Shown here in pieces: positions 17,658 through 26,917 of a stretch of 64,000 nt of DNA. Under the pieces are notes generated by a model. That model searched no databases. It was not told the DNA's origin and saw nothing but the letters and a program-made list of their open reading frames with translations. Made by a program: the position numbers and the translations under genes. Where the stretch lies: NCBI RefSeq assembly GCF_003851685.1, contig NZ_CP027727.1, positions 1,860,001-1,924,000 of the forward strand, written 5' to 3'. Source of the DNA: Pseudomonas sp. R5-89-07. Lineage in GTDB: Bacteria > Pseudomonadota > Gammaproteobacteria > Pseudomonadales > Pseudomonadaceae. The stretch's first letter is position 1. The number at the start of each line of letters is the position of its first letter.

Positions 17658-19328
17658 ACCCAGGAAACCGGCGGCTTCGCCGCTTTTAATCTTAATCCGA
17701 ACATTCTCGCCGCCGTCATCGCGACTGGCTACGAAGAACCTTCGGCTATTCAGCAGCAATCGATCCCGATCATCATGGCCGGCCAGGACATGATTGGCCA
17801 GGCGCAAACCGGTACCGGTAAAACCGCCGCGTTCGCCCTGCCTATCCTGCACTGCATCGATCCTGCCAAGCGCGAGCCGCAAGCCCTGATCCTGGCGCCA
17901 ACCCGTGAGTTGGCGCTGCAAGTAGCAACCGCTTTCGAAACCTACGCCAAGCAAATGCCAGGTGTAACCGTTGTGGCCGTTTACGGCGGCGCGCCTATGG
18001 GCCCACAACTGAAAGCCATCCGTAACGGCGCACAGATCGTTGTCGCCACTCCGGGCCGTCTGTGCGACCACCTGCGTCGTGACGAGAAAGTCCTGTCGAC
18101 CGTGAACCACCTGGTTCTCGACGAAGCCGACGAAATGTTGAAGCTGGGCTTCATGGATGACCTGGAAGTCATCTTCAAGGCGCTGCCACCGACCCGTCAG
18201 ACCGTGCTGTTCTCGGCCACCCTGCCGCAGTCGATCCGTGCCATTGCCGAACGCCACCTGCGCGATCCGCAACACGTGAAGATCCAGACCAAGACCCAGA
18301 CCGTTACCGCGATCGAACAGGCTCACCTGTTGGTTCACGCCGACCAGAAGACCTCGGCTGTATTGAGCCTGCTGGAAGTCGAAGACTTCGACGCCCTGAT
18401 CATGTTCGTGCGCACCAAGCAAGCGACCCTGGACCTGGCCAGCGCCCTGGAAGCCAAAGGCTACAAGGCTGCCGCGCTGAACGGTGACATTGCCCAGAAC
18501 CAGCGTGAGCGCGTGATCGACTCCCTCAAGGATGGCCGCCTGGACATCGTTGTGGCGACCGACGTTGCCGCTCGTGGTCTCGACGTTCCGCGTATCACCC
18601 ACGTGTTCAACGTTGACATGCCTTACGATCCAGAGTCCTACGTTCACCGTATCGGCCGTACCGGCCGTGCGGGTCGCGAAGGTCGTGCACTGTTGCTGGT
18701 GACTCCGCGTGAGCGCCGCATGCTGCAAGTGATCGAGCGTGTAACCGGCCAGAAAGTGGCTGAAGTGCGCCTGCCGGATGCCCAGGCTGTTCTCGATGCC
18801 CGCATCAAGAAACTGACCAACAGCCTGGCGCCGCTGGTGGCTGACGCTGAATCGACCCACGGCGACCTGCTGGACCGCCTGACCGCCGATATCGGTTGCA
18901 CCCCGCGTGCCCTGGCTGCAGCGTTGCTGCGCAAAGCCACCAACGGTCAGGCCCTGACCCTGGCAGCGATCGAGAAGGAACGCCCACTGGTGCCGAACAA
19001 CGCGCCACGCGGTGATCGTCCAGAGCGTACCGGCGACCGTCCGGACCGTGGCGATCGTGAGCGTCGTGCTCCGGTTCCATTGGCCGAAGGCCGTGCGCGT
19101 TGCCGTACTGCGCTGGGTGCGCGTGACGGTATCGCTGCCAAGAACCTGCTGGGCGCTATCCTCAACGAGGGTGGCCTGGCACGTGAAGCCATTGGTCGCA
19201 TCCAGGTCCGTGACAGCTTCTCCCTGGTGGAGCTGCCGGAAGACGGTCTGGAAAAACTGCTGGCCAAGCTCAAAGATACACGCGTTGCCGGCAAGCAGTT
19301 GAAGCTGCGTCGCTACCGCGAAGATTGA
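17655..19328 (+). CDS. deaD: DEAD-box RNA helicase DeaD (CsdA)
   Basis: 557 residues. Motifs in order: Q motif near GYEEPSAIQQQSIP, Walker A AQTGTGKT (about 49-56), PTRELA, TPGRL, DEAD at VLDEADEML, SAT in LFSATLP, then ARGLDVPRI and HRIGRTGRAGR. After residue 420 come a DbpA-type RNA-binding domain and a basic linker rich in RGDRPER repeats, as in CsdA. It unwinds structured RNA in ribosome assembly and at low temperature. An in-frame ATG at 17604 could extend it by 17 residues, but conservation starts at MTQETGGF. The leader has a hairpin over the start codon. Confidence 0.95.
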   Translation: MTQETGGFAAFNLNPNILAAVIATGYEEPSAIQQQSIPIIMAGQDMIGQAQTGTGKTAAFALPILHCIDPAKREPQALILAPTRELALQVATAFETYAKQMPGVTVVAVYGGAPMGPQLKAIRNGAQIVVATPGRLCDHLRRDEKVLSTVNHLVLDEADEMLKLGFMDDLEVIFKALPPTRQTVLFSATLPQSIRAIAERHLRDPQHVKIQTKTQTVTAIEQAHLLVHADQKTSAVLSLLEVEDFDALIMFVRTKQATLDLASALEAKGYKAAALNGDIAQNQRERVIDSLKDGRLDIVVATDVAARGLDVPRITHVFNVDMPYDPESYVHRIGRTGRAGREGRALLLVTPRERRMLQVIERVTGQKVAEVRLPDAQAVLDARIKKLTNSLAPLVADAESTHGDLLDRLTADIGCTPRALAAALLRKATNGQALTLAAIEKERPLVPNNAPRGDRPERTGDRPDRGDRERRAPVPLAEGRARCRTALGARDGIAAKNLLGAILNEGGLAREAIGRIQVRDSFSLVELPEDGLEKLLAKLKDTRVAGKQLKLRRYRED

Positions 19329-19356
19329 TCCGCCTCCGGGCTGATTGATCGCACAT

Positions 19357-19389
19357 AAAAAATCCCCGACTGGTTCGGGGATTTTTTTT
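19357..19389 (+). terminator. Intrinsic terminator after deaD
   Basis: AAAAAATCCCCGA pairs with TCGGGGATTTTTT across a six-base loop and runs into eight Ts. The convergent dioxygenase gene ends at 19418 and may also use it. Confidence 0.92.
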
Positions 19390-19417
19390 GCCTGGGATTT
19401 CAGGCTGGGCACCTGTG

Positions 19418-20185
19418 TTAGCCAAAGCGATAGATGTCCATGCCCAAGGCGCCGAGGGTGAAGCCCTGATGCGCCACGCTGAAATCACCGCCGGCACCTC
19501 GCGCAAAGTAAAGCGGCAACAAATGCTCGTCGCTGGGGTGGCTGCGCGCTGCATGGGGCGCCAGGAGGCGATAGTCATGCAAGGCTGTTTCGTCACCGGC
19601 AGCGAGTTTTTCGACCACCCAGTCGCGAAAGGCTTGCGCCCATGGCGTGATGGTTTCCGGCCCGGCGCGCCAGTCCAGCTCACCGAGATTATGGGTGATG
19701 CTGCCGGAGCCGATCAGCAGTACACCTTGATCGCGCAGGCTGCAGAGGGCATGTCCAACCCGGGTTTGAAAAGCCGGGCCCATGCGGCTTGGGAGGGAGA
19801 CTTGCACCACCGGAATATCCGCCGCCGGGTACATCAGCGACAGGGGCACCCAGGTGCCATGGTCGAAGGGCCGTTGGTTGTCGACCTGTGCAGTCAGGCC
19901 GTCAGCCTGCAATAACTCGGCAATTTCATTCGCCAGCCGTGGATCACCTGGCGCAGGGTATTGCACCGCAAACAGCTCGCGAGGGAAGCCACCGAAGTCA
20001 TGCCAGGTCTCGGGCGCGGCGCTGCCACTGACCAGCAGCCCGTGGCTTTCCCAATGCGCCGATACCACCACAATCGCCTTGGGCCGTGGCAACGCGGCTG
20101 CCAGGGCCTGCAGCGCCGGGCCGCTGGCGCCGGGTTGCAGAGCCAGCATCGGAGAGCCATGGGAGATAAACAGGCTGGGCAACAT
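19418..20185 (-). CDS. Class III extradiol ring-cleavage dioxygenase (DODA/YgiD type)
   Basis: 255 residues. LFISHGSPML and VVVSAHWESHG supply two metal-binding histidines; FDHGTWVPLSLMYP and GSGSITHNLGEL supply further conserved histidines of the LigB-like family that includes plant and bacterial DOPA 4,5-dioxygenases and E. coli YgiD. It probably opens a catechol ring next to a hydroxyl group, substrate unknown. Single gene, convergent with deaD and divergent from tpm. Confidence 0.9.
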   Translation of the reverse strand: MLPSLFISHGSPMLALQPGASGPALQALAAALPRPKAIVVVSAHWESHGLLVSGSAAPETWHDFGGFPRELFAVQYPAPGDPRLANEIAELLQADGLTAQVDNQRPFDHGTWVPLSLMYPAADIPVVQVSLPSRMGPAFQTRVGHALCSLRDQGVLLIGSGSITHNLGELDWRAGPETITPWAQAFRDWVVEKLAAGDETALHDYRLLAPHAARSHPSDEHLLPLYFARGAGGDFSVAHQGFTLGALGMDIYRFG

Positions 20186-20222
20186 GAGAAGAGTCCTGAG
20201 GATTGGTGTCGGGCTATCTTCA

Positions 20223-20252
20223 TTCAGATCATTAATCGAGATCTAATATAAT
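20223..20252 (+). promoter_or_regulatory. Sigma-70 type promoter of tpm
   Basis: TTCAGA (20223-20228) and TATAAT (20247-20252) are 18 bases apart in an AT-rich spacer, 37 bases before the tpm start. Confidence 0.5.
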
Positions 20253-20288
20253 ATTTGGTGTCATTTGATCGATTTTTCAGGGTGATGC

Positions 20289-20945
20289 ATGGACGCAAGA
20301 GTTTGGCAGGAACGCTGGGCAACCAATCAGATCGGTTTTCATCAGACCGACGTTAATCCTTACTTGCAGCGGCATTGGTCAACGTTGGCCCTGGTCGACG
20401 GTGCCAGGGTTTTCGTGCCTTTGTGTGGCAAGAGCCTGGACATGAAGTGGTTGGCGGATCGCGGGCATCGCGTGATGGGTGTGGAGGTGTCGGATAAAGC
20501 CGTTGAGGCATTCTTCAGCGAACAGGGGCTTGCGCCGCAGATCGATCAGAGAGGCGTGTTCAAGGTGTATCAGGCGGGCCTGATCGAAGTGTGGTGCGGT
20601 GACTTCTTCGCCCTTGAGGCAAGTGCTGTGGCTGGTTGCTCGGCGTTGTATGACCGTGCGGCACTGATCGCCTTGCCGCAGCCAATTCGCCCGCGATACA
20701 CCGAGCATCTCGATACCCTGCTGACCCCCGTCTGTGAGGGGCTGTTGATCACTGTCGACTACGACCAGGCGCAAAGGGCTGGCCCGCCCTTCGCTGTCCC
20801 GGATGAGGAAGTGCAGTCGCTGCTGGGCCCGCACTGGAATGTGGTCACGCTGCAAGAGCGAGACATTTTGAGTGAAAGCAGCAAATTCAAGGCCGATGGC
20901 GTTACTCGGCTTGATGAGCGTGTTTATCGGCTGACCAGGCGGTAA
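20289..20945 (+). CDS. tpm: Thiopurine S-methyltransferase
   Basis: 218 residues. The opening VWQERWATNQIGFHQTDVNP, the SAM site VFVPLCGKSLDMKWLADRGH and the later ALYDRAALIALPQPIRPRY are characteristic of bacterial TPMT. The family methylates aromatic thiols and, in Pseudomonas, selenium and tellurium oxyanions to volatile products. ATG follows CAGGGTGATGC. A terminator ends the gene at 20958-20987. Confidence 0.96.
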   Translation: MDARVWQERWATNQIGFHQTDVNPYLQRHWSTLALVDGARVFVPLCGKSLDMKWLADRGHRVMGVEVSDKAVEAFFSEQGLAPQIDQRGVFKVYQAGLIEVWCGDFFALEASAVAGCSALYDRAALIALPQPIRPRYTEHLDTLLTPVCEGLLITVDYDQAQRAGPPFAVPDEEVQSLLGPHWNVVTLQERDILSESSKFKADGVTRLDERVYRLTRR

Positions 20946-20957
20946 ATCACGCCCACG

Positions 20958-20987
20958 AAAAAGGGGCGATTCAATCGCCCCTTTTTT
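20958..20987 (+). terminator. Bidirectional terminator between tpm and htpX
   Basis: AAAAAGGGGCGATT pairs with AATCGCCCCTTTTTT around a short loop. It lies between convergent genes, with T-runs in both directions. Confidence 0.92.
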
Positions 20988-21001
20988 GTATTGCCGGGTT
21001 A

Positions 21002-21889
21002 TCAGCCGCGACGACGCAATGCGTCAATCCGCTCTTCCAGCGGTGGGTGGCTCATGAACAGGCGAGCCAGGCCCTGCTTGATACCGCCGTTGATGCCGAA
21101 GGCGGTCAGGCTGTCCGGCATATGCACCGGCAGGCCTTGTTCGGAGCGCAGGCGCTGCAGCGCGCCGATCATCGCGCTGGTACCCGCCAGACGTGCGCCG
21201 GCTTCGTCTGCGCGGAACTCACGTTTACGCGAGAACCACATCACGATGGCGCTTGCCAGGAAGCCCAGGACCAGCTCGGCGAAGATGGTTGCCACGAAGT
21301 AGGCGATACCGCGGCCTTCTTCGTTCTTGAAGATCACTTTGTCGACGAAGTTGCCGATGATCCGTGCAAAGAACATCACGAAGGTGTTCACCACGCCCTG
21401 TACCAGCGCGAGGGTGACCATGTCGCCGTTGGCTACGTGGCCGATCTCGTGCGCCAGCACCGCCTTGACTTCGTCGGGCGAAAAACGCTCCAGAAGCCCC
21501 TGGCTGACCGCTACCAGCGCGTCGTTCTTGTTCCAGCCGGTGGCGAAGGCGTTGGCCTCGTAAGCAGGGAAAATCCCCACCTCGGGCATTTTGATGCCTG
21601 CTTCTTGAGACAACTGCTCCACCGTTTGCATCAGCCATTGCTCATGGCGAGTGCGTGGTTGAGTAATGATCTGGGTGCTGGTGCTCATTTTCGCCATCCA
21701 CTTGGAGATGAACAGCGAGAACAGCGAACCGGCAAAACCAAAGACCGCACAGAAAATCAGCAGCTGATTGAGGTTCAGATCAACCCCGTTGGCCGCCATG
21801 AACCCGTCGAAGCCAAACAGGCTCAGGGTGACGCTGGCAATCAGTACGACCGCCAGGTTAGTGGCCAAGAACAGCAGGATGCGCATCAT
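21002..21889 (-). CDS. htpX: HtpX, membrane metalloprotease
   Basis: 295 residues. Two N-terminal membrane segments (residues 3-25 and about 32-55), then the zinc motif HEIGH in [14 protein letters not shown], then two more membrane segments. HtpX degrades misfolded inner-membrane proteins together with FtsH and is usually heat or envelope-stress induced. A TTGAAT/TATATA promoter pair with 17-base spacing lies on the minus strand at 21935-21963. GAGGAG precedes the tandem ATGs. Confidence 0.97.
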   Translation of the reverse strand: MMRILLFLATNLAVVLIASVTLSLFGFDGFMAANGVDLNLNQLLIFCAVFGFAGSLFSLFISKWMAKMSTSTQIITQPRTRHEQWLMQTVEQLSQEAGIKMPEVGIFPAYEANAFATGWNKNDALVAVSQGLLERFSPDEVKAVLAHEIGHVANGDMVTLALVQGVVNTFVMFFARIIGNFVDKVIFKNEEGRGIAYFVATIFAELVLGFLASAIVMWFSRKREFRADEAGARLAGTSAMIGALQRLRSEQGLPVHMPDSLTAFGINGGIKQGLARLFMSHPPLEERIDALRRRG

Positions 21890-22193
21890 GGTTGTAGAGT
21901 TCTCCTCATGCTTAATATGTCGCTTACTGCGGGGTATATAAGGTGCGGCATGGGGTGATTCAACCGAGCGACTATTTCAAACTGTGTCCTACAGCGAAAA
22001 TGTAGCGCCTTGAAGGGATTTTCCCACAACAATGACCCTTGGCGATTAGCCGTCAAGGGTGCCGAACCCCCTGTTAACGCTGGGGTAGGGCGGCTTGCGT
22101 GGAGCTATCGCCCGTTCAAGGCCGCCGGCACCAGAGAAGTGTTGCCAGATAATCGCTGTACGACCCAATGAAGGTCGTCCGGCATCATTTCCC
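21890..22193 (-). other. Spacer between htpX and the aminotransferase
   Basis: Contains the htpX promoter (minus-strand TTGAAT at 21958-21963 and TATATA at 21935-21940). A hairpin ACCCTTG/CAAGGGT with an inner GGC/GCC pair is at 22035-22060, and ACGACC/GGTCGT lies just past the aminotransferase stop near 22158-22177. No open reading frame of note. Confidence 0.45.
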
Positions 22194-23405
22194 TTACTGG
22201 CGATAGGACTTCAAGAAGTTGCCGATGCGACCGATCGCCATATCCAGTTCATCCACGCGCGGCAAGGTCACCACGCGGAAGTGATCCGGCCATGGCCAGT
22301 TGAACGCGGTGCCTTGCACCACCAGCAGCTTTTCCGACAGCAGCAGGTCGAGCACGAACTTTTCGTCGTTGAGGATCGGGCAGACTTTCGGGTCGATCCG
22401 TGGAAACGCGTACAACGCACCCATGGGCTTCACGCAGCTGACGCCAGGGATTGCGTTGAGCAGCTCCCAGGTGCGGTTACGTTGTTCGAGCAGGCGACCC
22501 TGTGGCAGTACCAGGTCGTTGATGCTTTGGTAGCCGCCGAGCGCGGTCTGGATCGCGTGCTGGCTCGGCACGTTGGCGCACAGGCGCATGTTGGCCAGCA
22601 TGTCGATGCCCTCGATGTAGCTCTGGGCGTTGTGCTTGGGCCCGGAAATCGCAATCCAGCCGGAGCGGAACCCCGCCACGCGATAGGACTTGGACAGGCC
22701 GTTGAAGGTCAGGCACAGCAGGTCTGGCGCCAGGGAGGCGGTGCACACGTGCACGGCGTCATCGTAGAGGATCTTGTCGTAGATCTCGTCGGAGAACACC
22801 ACCAGATTGTGCTGGCGCGCCAGTTCGAGCATGCCCAGCAGCACTTCCCTGGAATACACGGCACCGGTGGGGTTGTTCGGGTTGATGATCACCAGGGCCT
22901 TGGTGTTCGGGGTGATCTTGGCCTTGATATCGGCCAGGTCGGGGAACCAGTCGGCACCTTCGTCGCACAGGTAGTGCACCGGGTGGCCACCGGCCAGCGT
23001 CACGGCGGCGGTCCACAACGGGTAGTCCGGTGCCGGCACCAGCACTTCGTCGCCGTTGTTGAGCAAGGCCTGCAGCGACATCACGATCAGTTCGGACACG
23101 CCATTGCCCAGGTAGATGTCCTCAATGCCGACACCTTCCACCTGCTTCTGCTGGTAATACTGCATCACCGCCTTGCGCGCGCTGAACAGGCCTTTGGAAT
23201 CGCTGTAGCCTTGGGCCGTGGGCAGATTGCGGATCACGTCCTGGAGGATTTCATCTGGCGCTTCGAAACCAAAGGGCGCCGGGTTGCCGATGTTCAGCTT
23301 GAGGATGCGATGGCCTTCCTCTTCCAGGCGTTTGGCGTGCTTGAGCACCGGGCCGCGAATGTCGTAGCAGACGTTGGCGAGCTTGTTCGATTTGCTGACT
23401 TGCAT
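22194..23405 (-). CDS. alaA: Alanine-type PLP aminotransferase (AlaA-like)
   Basis: 403 residues, fold-type I aminotransferase. Key segments are NIGNPAPFGFEAPDEI, YLGNGVSELIVMSLQALLNN, NPNNPTGAVY, SDEIYDKILYD and FNGLSKSYRVAGFRSGW, the last holding the PLP lysine. The family (E. coli AlaA) transfers the amino group of glutamate to pyruvate. The symbol is by similarity. It is divergent from msrB across 203 bases and belongs to the order aminotransferase–msrB–gpx–sagS known in P. aeruginosa. Confidence 0.88.
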   Translation of the reverse strand: MQVSKSNKLANVCYDIRGPVLKHAKRLEEEGHRILKLNIGNPAPFGFEAPDEILQDVIRNLPTAQGYSDSKGLFSARKAVMQYYQQKQVEGVGIEDIYLGNGVSELIVMSLQALLNNGDEVLVPAPDYPLWTAAVTLAGGHPVHYLCDEGADWFPDLADIKAKITPNTKALVIINPNNPTGAVYSREVLLGMLELARQHNLVVFSDEIYDKILYDDAVHVCTASLAPDLLCLTFNGLSKSYRVAGFRSGWIAISGPKHNAQSYIEGIDMLANMRLCANVPSQHAIQTALGGYQSINDLVLPQGRLLEQRNRTWELLNAIPGVSCVKPMGALYAFPRIDPKVCPILNDEKFVLDLLLSEKLLVVQGTAFNWPWPDHFRVVTLPRVDELDMAIGRIGNFLKSYRQ

Positions 23406-23608
23406 GGTGATGTGATCCCGAAAATGAACGATCCAGACGGTGCAAGCACTACCGTACGGTTGATTCCTGCGCAGCTAGCACCCATAAATACGTTTGAATG
23501 GTAATGGCGCGGGTGCCAGACTGGCGTTTTGAAGAGGCGCAATCATACGTGCCGCCTGATCCACGGAAAAGACACAGATCAGGGTTTTTCAGTTGCCGAG
23601 GTGTATCG

Positions 23609-24001
23609 ATGGACAAGTTGCAGAAAACGCTCGAAGAATGGCGGGACATGCTCGATCCCGCGCAGTACCAGGTGTGCCGCCTCAAAGGCACCGAGCGGCC
23701 GTTCAGCGGCAAGTACAACGAGACCAAGACCGACGGCGTCTACCACTGTATTTGCTGCAATGAGCCGCTGTTCGACTCTGCCGCCAAGTTCGATTCAGGC
23801 TGCGGCTGGCCGAGCTTCTACGAGCCGATTGCCGATAGCGCGATGGTGGAGATCCGCGACGTCAGCCACGGCATGATTCGCACCGAAGTCACCTGCGCCA
23901 AGTGCGACGCGCACCTGGGGCACGTGTTCCCGGACGGTCCGCCGCCGACGGGCCTGCGCTACTGCATCAATTCGGTGTGCCTGGACCTGGTGCCGCGCTA
24001 G
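23609..24001 (+). CDS. msrB: MsrB, peptide-methionine (R)-S-oxide reductase
   Basis: 130 residues. The zinc-binding CxxC pairs are CICCNEPL and [10 protein letters not shown]; the catalytic cysteine is in [11 protein letters not shown] near the C-terminus; [10 protein letters not shown] holds the second family motif. It reduces the R form of methionine sulfoxide in proteins with thioredoxin. ATG at 23609 is chosen over the upstream frame. gpx follows after 125 bases, and both repair or prevent oxidative damage. Confidence 0.97.
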   Translation: MDKLQKTLEEWRDMLDPAQYQVCRLKGTERPFSGKYNETKTDGVYHCICCNEPLFDSAAKFDSGCGWPSFYEPIADSAMVEIRDVSHGMIRTEVTCAKCDAHLGHVFPDGPPPTGLRYCINSVCLDLVPR

Positions 24002-24008
24002 GCGAACT

Positions 24009-24021
24009 GCTCGCTCCTACA
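24009..24021. repeat. Solitary REP half-remnant
   Basis: CTCGCTCCTACA directly after msrB is the outer end of the GTAGGAGCGAG-class REP arm. No partner arm lies within the spacer, so it looks like a decayed single copy. Confidence 0.5.
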
Positions 24022-24061
24022 AAGAGCTGGGCTTGGGTTGATCGCCTATCATCATCGTCAT

Positions 24062-24086
24062 CAATTGAATTGACTCAATTCAATTG
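24062..24086. promoter_or_regulatory. Perfect 12-bp dyad, MarR-type operator candidate before gpx
   Basis: CAATTGAATTGA, a central C, then TCAATTCAATTG: an exact 25-base palindrome 40 bases before the gpx start. AATT-rich dyads are typical of OhrR/OspR-type MarR regulators, and in P. aeruginosa the MarR-type ospR gene adjoins gpx. No such gene adjoins here. Confidence 0.65.
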
Positions 24087-24126
24087 CGAACTACCTTTGC
24101 TTCTTCCCTTCATCAGAGGCACTGTC

Positions 24127-24612
24127 ATGAGCGACAACTTGCTGAGCATCCGTTGCACCACCATCAAGGGTGAGCAAAAGACCTTGGCCGATTTCGCCGG
24201 CAAGGCCATTCTGGTGGTCAACACCGCCAGCAAGTGCGGTTTTACCCCGCAGTACAAAGGCCTGGAGCAGCTCTGGCAGCAGTACAAGGACCAGGGCCTG
24301 GTGGTGCTGGGCTTCCCATGCAATCAGTTTGGCAAGCAGGAACCGGGCAACGAGGGTGCGATAGCCGAATTTTGCGAATTGAACTTCGGCGTCAGTTTTC
24401 CCTTGTTCAAAAAAATCGACGTCAATGGCAGCGATGCCCACCCGCTGTTCGTTCAGCTGAAGAAGCAGGCGCCAGGCCTGCTCGGCTCGAAGAATATCAA
24501 GTGGAATTTCACCAAGTTCCTCATCGGGCGTGACGGCAAGCAGGTCAAGCGCTTTGCCCCGACCACCAAGCCCCAGGACTTGGGCCGAGAGATCGAAGCG
24601 CTGCTCAAATGA
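24127..24612 (+). CDS. Glutathione peroxidase-family thiol peroxidase
   Basis: 161 residues. Motif NTASKCGFTPQY holds the peroxidatic cysteine (about residue 36), followed by LGFPCNQFGKQEPG with the glutamine and second cysteine, and IKWNFTKFLIGRDG with the catalytic tryptophan and asparagine. Cysteine rather than selenocysteine enzymes of this type mostly use thioredoxin. The gene is preceded by a perfect operator-like palindrome. Its 3' end overlaps the convergent sagS by eight bases. Confidence 0.95.
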   Translation: MSDNLLSIRCTTIKGEQKTLADFAGKAILVVNTASKCGFTPQYKGLEQLWQQYKDQGLVVLGFPCNQFGKQEPGNEGAIAEFCELNFGVSFPLFKKIDVNGSDAHPLFVQLKKQAPGLLGSKNIKWNFTKFLIGRDGKQVKRFAPTTKPQDLGREIEALLK

Positions 24613-26917
24613 GACGTGTCGTCTCAGGCGCCCACAGGTCCAGCAGGGCCTTGAGTTCTTCACGGCGAAACGGCTTGGCCAAGTAATCATTCATCCCCGC
24701 CGCACGACAGCGCTCACGCTCTTCGGACAGGGCGTTGGCGGTCAAGGCGACGATTGGCAGGTCCGGCCAGCGACCGCTCCGGCGAATCTGCCGGCTCGCC
24801 TCGTAGCCGTCCATCACGGGCATGTTGCAGTCCATCAACACCAGATCGAAGCGCTGATCCTCAAGAAACTTGAGGGCTTCGCCACCATGGGCGGCGACGA
24901 TGACCTCGCAGCCGAGCTTGCTGAGCATGCCCTTGGCCACCAGTTGATTGACCGGGTTGTCCTCGACCAAGAGGATTCGGGCGCGATGGCTGAAGGGGGC
25001 GGCATCGATCTGGACCGGGTCCAGAATCGGTTGCGTATCGCTGCGCAAATTTCGCTGCAGGATTTGATACAGCGCGTTACGGCTCAAAGGGCGGGCTTGT
25101 TGCTGCAGTGGCGCCAGGGCCGCGACTTCTTCGCTGGGCATGAAGTTGCCATAGGCGGCCACTACCAGAATCGGTGCAGTAATGCCCGGCCTCAGGCGGA
25201 ACAGACACTCCGGGCAGTCGGTGATCAACAGGTCGGGATGCTGTCCGCTCAGGTCGTCTTCCATGGAGTAGCAACGCGGCGCCAAACCCCAATGGGGCAG
25301 CAGGGTGGTGAGCAACTCTCCCAGGCCACTGCTTTGATTGGTAATGACGATCACATCCCCCACCAACGGCACGCGGGCTGCCGCCGCCAGATGGGTGGGC
25401 AACGGCAGGTCGGCGCAGAACTGGCTGCCGAAGCCGACCTCCGAACTGATGCTCAAGCGGCCCTTCATGGCCTCGCACAGGTTATGGGTCAAGGCGAGCC
25501 CCAGGCCCGTGCCGCCAAATTGGCGCGTGATACCGGCGCCGGCCTGGGTAAACGGCTGGAAAATCTTGACCTGGGCATCCTGGGCAATCCCGATGCCGGT
25601 ATCGCAGACTTCAATGCGTATTCCGTCGCCGTGGTGGCTCAGGCGTACATCCACGCGGCCGAAGCGGGTGAACTTCAAGGCGTTGGATAGCAGGTTACTG
25701 ACGATTTGCCGGACCCGCGTCGGGTCACCAATGACTTGGGCCGGGAATAGCGGGTCGATCAGGCAGGTCAGTTCCACGCTGGGTGCGGCGTTTTGCGACA
25801 ACAGGTTAGCGGTGTCTTCCACCAATGAGCCAAGGTCGAACGGGATACGCTCAAGCTCCAGTTGACCCGCGTCGAACTTGGACAGGTCGAGGATATCGTT
25901 GAGCAACTCCACCAGTACCTTGCCGGAGTCATGCGCGATGGACAGCTGCTGGCGCTGCTCGGCGTTGAGCGGGCTGTCCAGCGACAGGGCAATCATGCCC
26001 AGCAGGCCATTGAGTGGGGTGCGGATTTCATGGCTCATATTGGCCAGAAACGCCGCCCGAGCCTGGGCCATGCCCAGGGCGGTCATCTTCGCTGCTTCCA
26101 GTTCATCATTGAACTGGCTCAAGCGCTGGTTGCTGGTCTTGAGTTCAAGGGTGCGCGCCGAAACGATGTGTTCCAGTTGGCCCAGGTATTCGGTGAGGCG
26201 GTCTTCGGCATGGCGGCGTTGCTGAATCTCGGTTTCCATGTTTTCGAATTGCTGGTTGGCAACGTTGACCAGCACGCCGATTTCGTCATGCTCATGCCCC
26301 GGCGGACAGTCCAGGCGCGCCTGCCTGCGTGTGCTCAGCGCTCGAATAATGCGCACCAGCGGCTGTGTGAGCATGACGTAGAACAAGCCCAGCAAGATCC
26401 CGGTCAACAACAGACTGCGCACGAAACCGTTGAGCAAAGTAACTTCGGCGCGGCGCAGGAAGCGGCTGCCAAACGCGTAGGTGTCTACATCGAGGCGCAG
26501 CACACCCAGGGATTCGTTGGGCATATGGTTGAGATACAACCGGTCTTCGAACTGGCGGTTGGCGCCAAACAGGAAATCGCTGACAGGCCGATAATGGCTT
26601 TCCTTGCGTGGCCGCTCGACGTCGGCCAGCACCACGCCGTTGTTGTCGATCAATTGCGCGTGAACGATGGCAGGGGAGTGCAGCAGGCCCAGGGTCAGTT
26701 CCTGAGCGAGTTCGGCATCGATGTTATAGGCGATGCGCGAGGCCGGGTTATGGCTGATTTCGATCAGCGAGCGTATTTCACGGTTGATGGATGCGTCTTC
26801 ACTGGCATAATCAATGCCGATTTGGATAAAACTGAGCAAGGTTCCCAAGACGAAACCGACCAGCACAGTCAATCTGGCTTGTTTATAAGACAAGCGGTGG
26901 GCGAACTTGATATCCAT
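24605..26917 (-). CDS. sagS: SagS-like hybrid sensor histidine kinase
   Basis: 770 residues. Membrane segments at about 15-35 and 165-185 flank a periplasmic sensor. A HAMP-like linker is followed by a coiled coil at 220-285. The H-box is FLANMSHEIRTPLNG with His296; ATPase motifs are SNALKFTRFG, DTGIGI and GGTGLGLALT. Residues 520-625 look like a degenerate receiver; the true receiver is at 647-765 with Asp696. No Hpt domain, so phosphate would go to a separate HptB. Gene order and length match P. aeruginosa SagS (PA2824), which controls the move from attached to biofilm growth and drug tolerance. The ortholog call is by order and similarity. Confidence 0.82.
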   Translation of the reverse strand: MDIKFAHRLSYKQARLTVLVGFVLGTLLSFIQIGIDYASEDASINREIRSLIEISHNPASRIAYNIDAELAQELTLGLLHSPAIVHAQLIDNNGVVLADVERPRKESHYRPVSDFLFGANRQFEDRLYLNHMPNESLGVLRLDVDTYAFGSRFLRRAEVTLLNGFVRSLLLTGILLGLFYVMLTQPLVRIIRALSTRRQARLDCPPGHEHDEIGVLVNVANQQFENMETEIQQRRHAEDRLTEYLGQLEHIVSARTLELKTSNQRLSQFNDELEAAKMTALGMAQARAAFLANMSHEIRTPLNGLLGMIALSLDSPLNAEQRQQLSIAHDSGKVLVELLNDILDLSKFDAGQLELERIPFDLGSLVEDTANLLSQNAAPSVELTCLIDPLFPAQVIGDPTRVRQIVSNLLSNALKFTRFGRVDVRLSHHGDGIRIEVCDTGIGIAQDAQVKIFQPFTQAGAGITRQFGGTGLGLALTHNLCEAMKGRLSISSEVGFGSQFCADLPLPTHLAAAARVPLVGDVIVITNQSSGLGELLTTLLPHWGLAPRCYSMEDDLSGQHPDLLITDCPECLFRLRPGITAPILVVAAYGNFMPSEEVAALAPLQQQARPLSRNALYQILQRNLRSDTQPILDPVQIDAAPFSHRARILLVEDNPVNQLVAKGMLSKLGCEVIVAAHGGEALKFLEDQRFDLVLMDCNMPVMDGYEASRQIRRSGRWPDLPIVALTANALSEERERCRAAGMNDYLAKPFRREELKALLDLWAPETTRLI

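Noticed and set aside
17415..19412. A 665-codon open frame antisense to deaD
   Set aside because: It mirrors the helicase codons in a GC-rich gene, has no recognisable domain and would cover the deaD promoter region and terminator. The deaD frame carries all helicase motifs.
21958..21990. Heat-shock sigma-32 promoter for htpX
   Set aside because: TTGAA and CCCCAT words occur on the minus strand but only three bases apart, not the 13-15 needed; the sigma-70 type pair with 17-base spacing fits better.
22095..23504. A 469-codon open frame antisense to the aminotransferase
   Set aside because: Histidine/glutamine/valine-rich composition typical of a shadow frame, with no family match; the minus-strand frame is a complete PLP enzyme.
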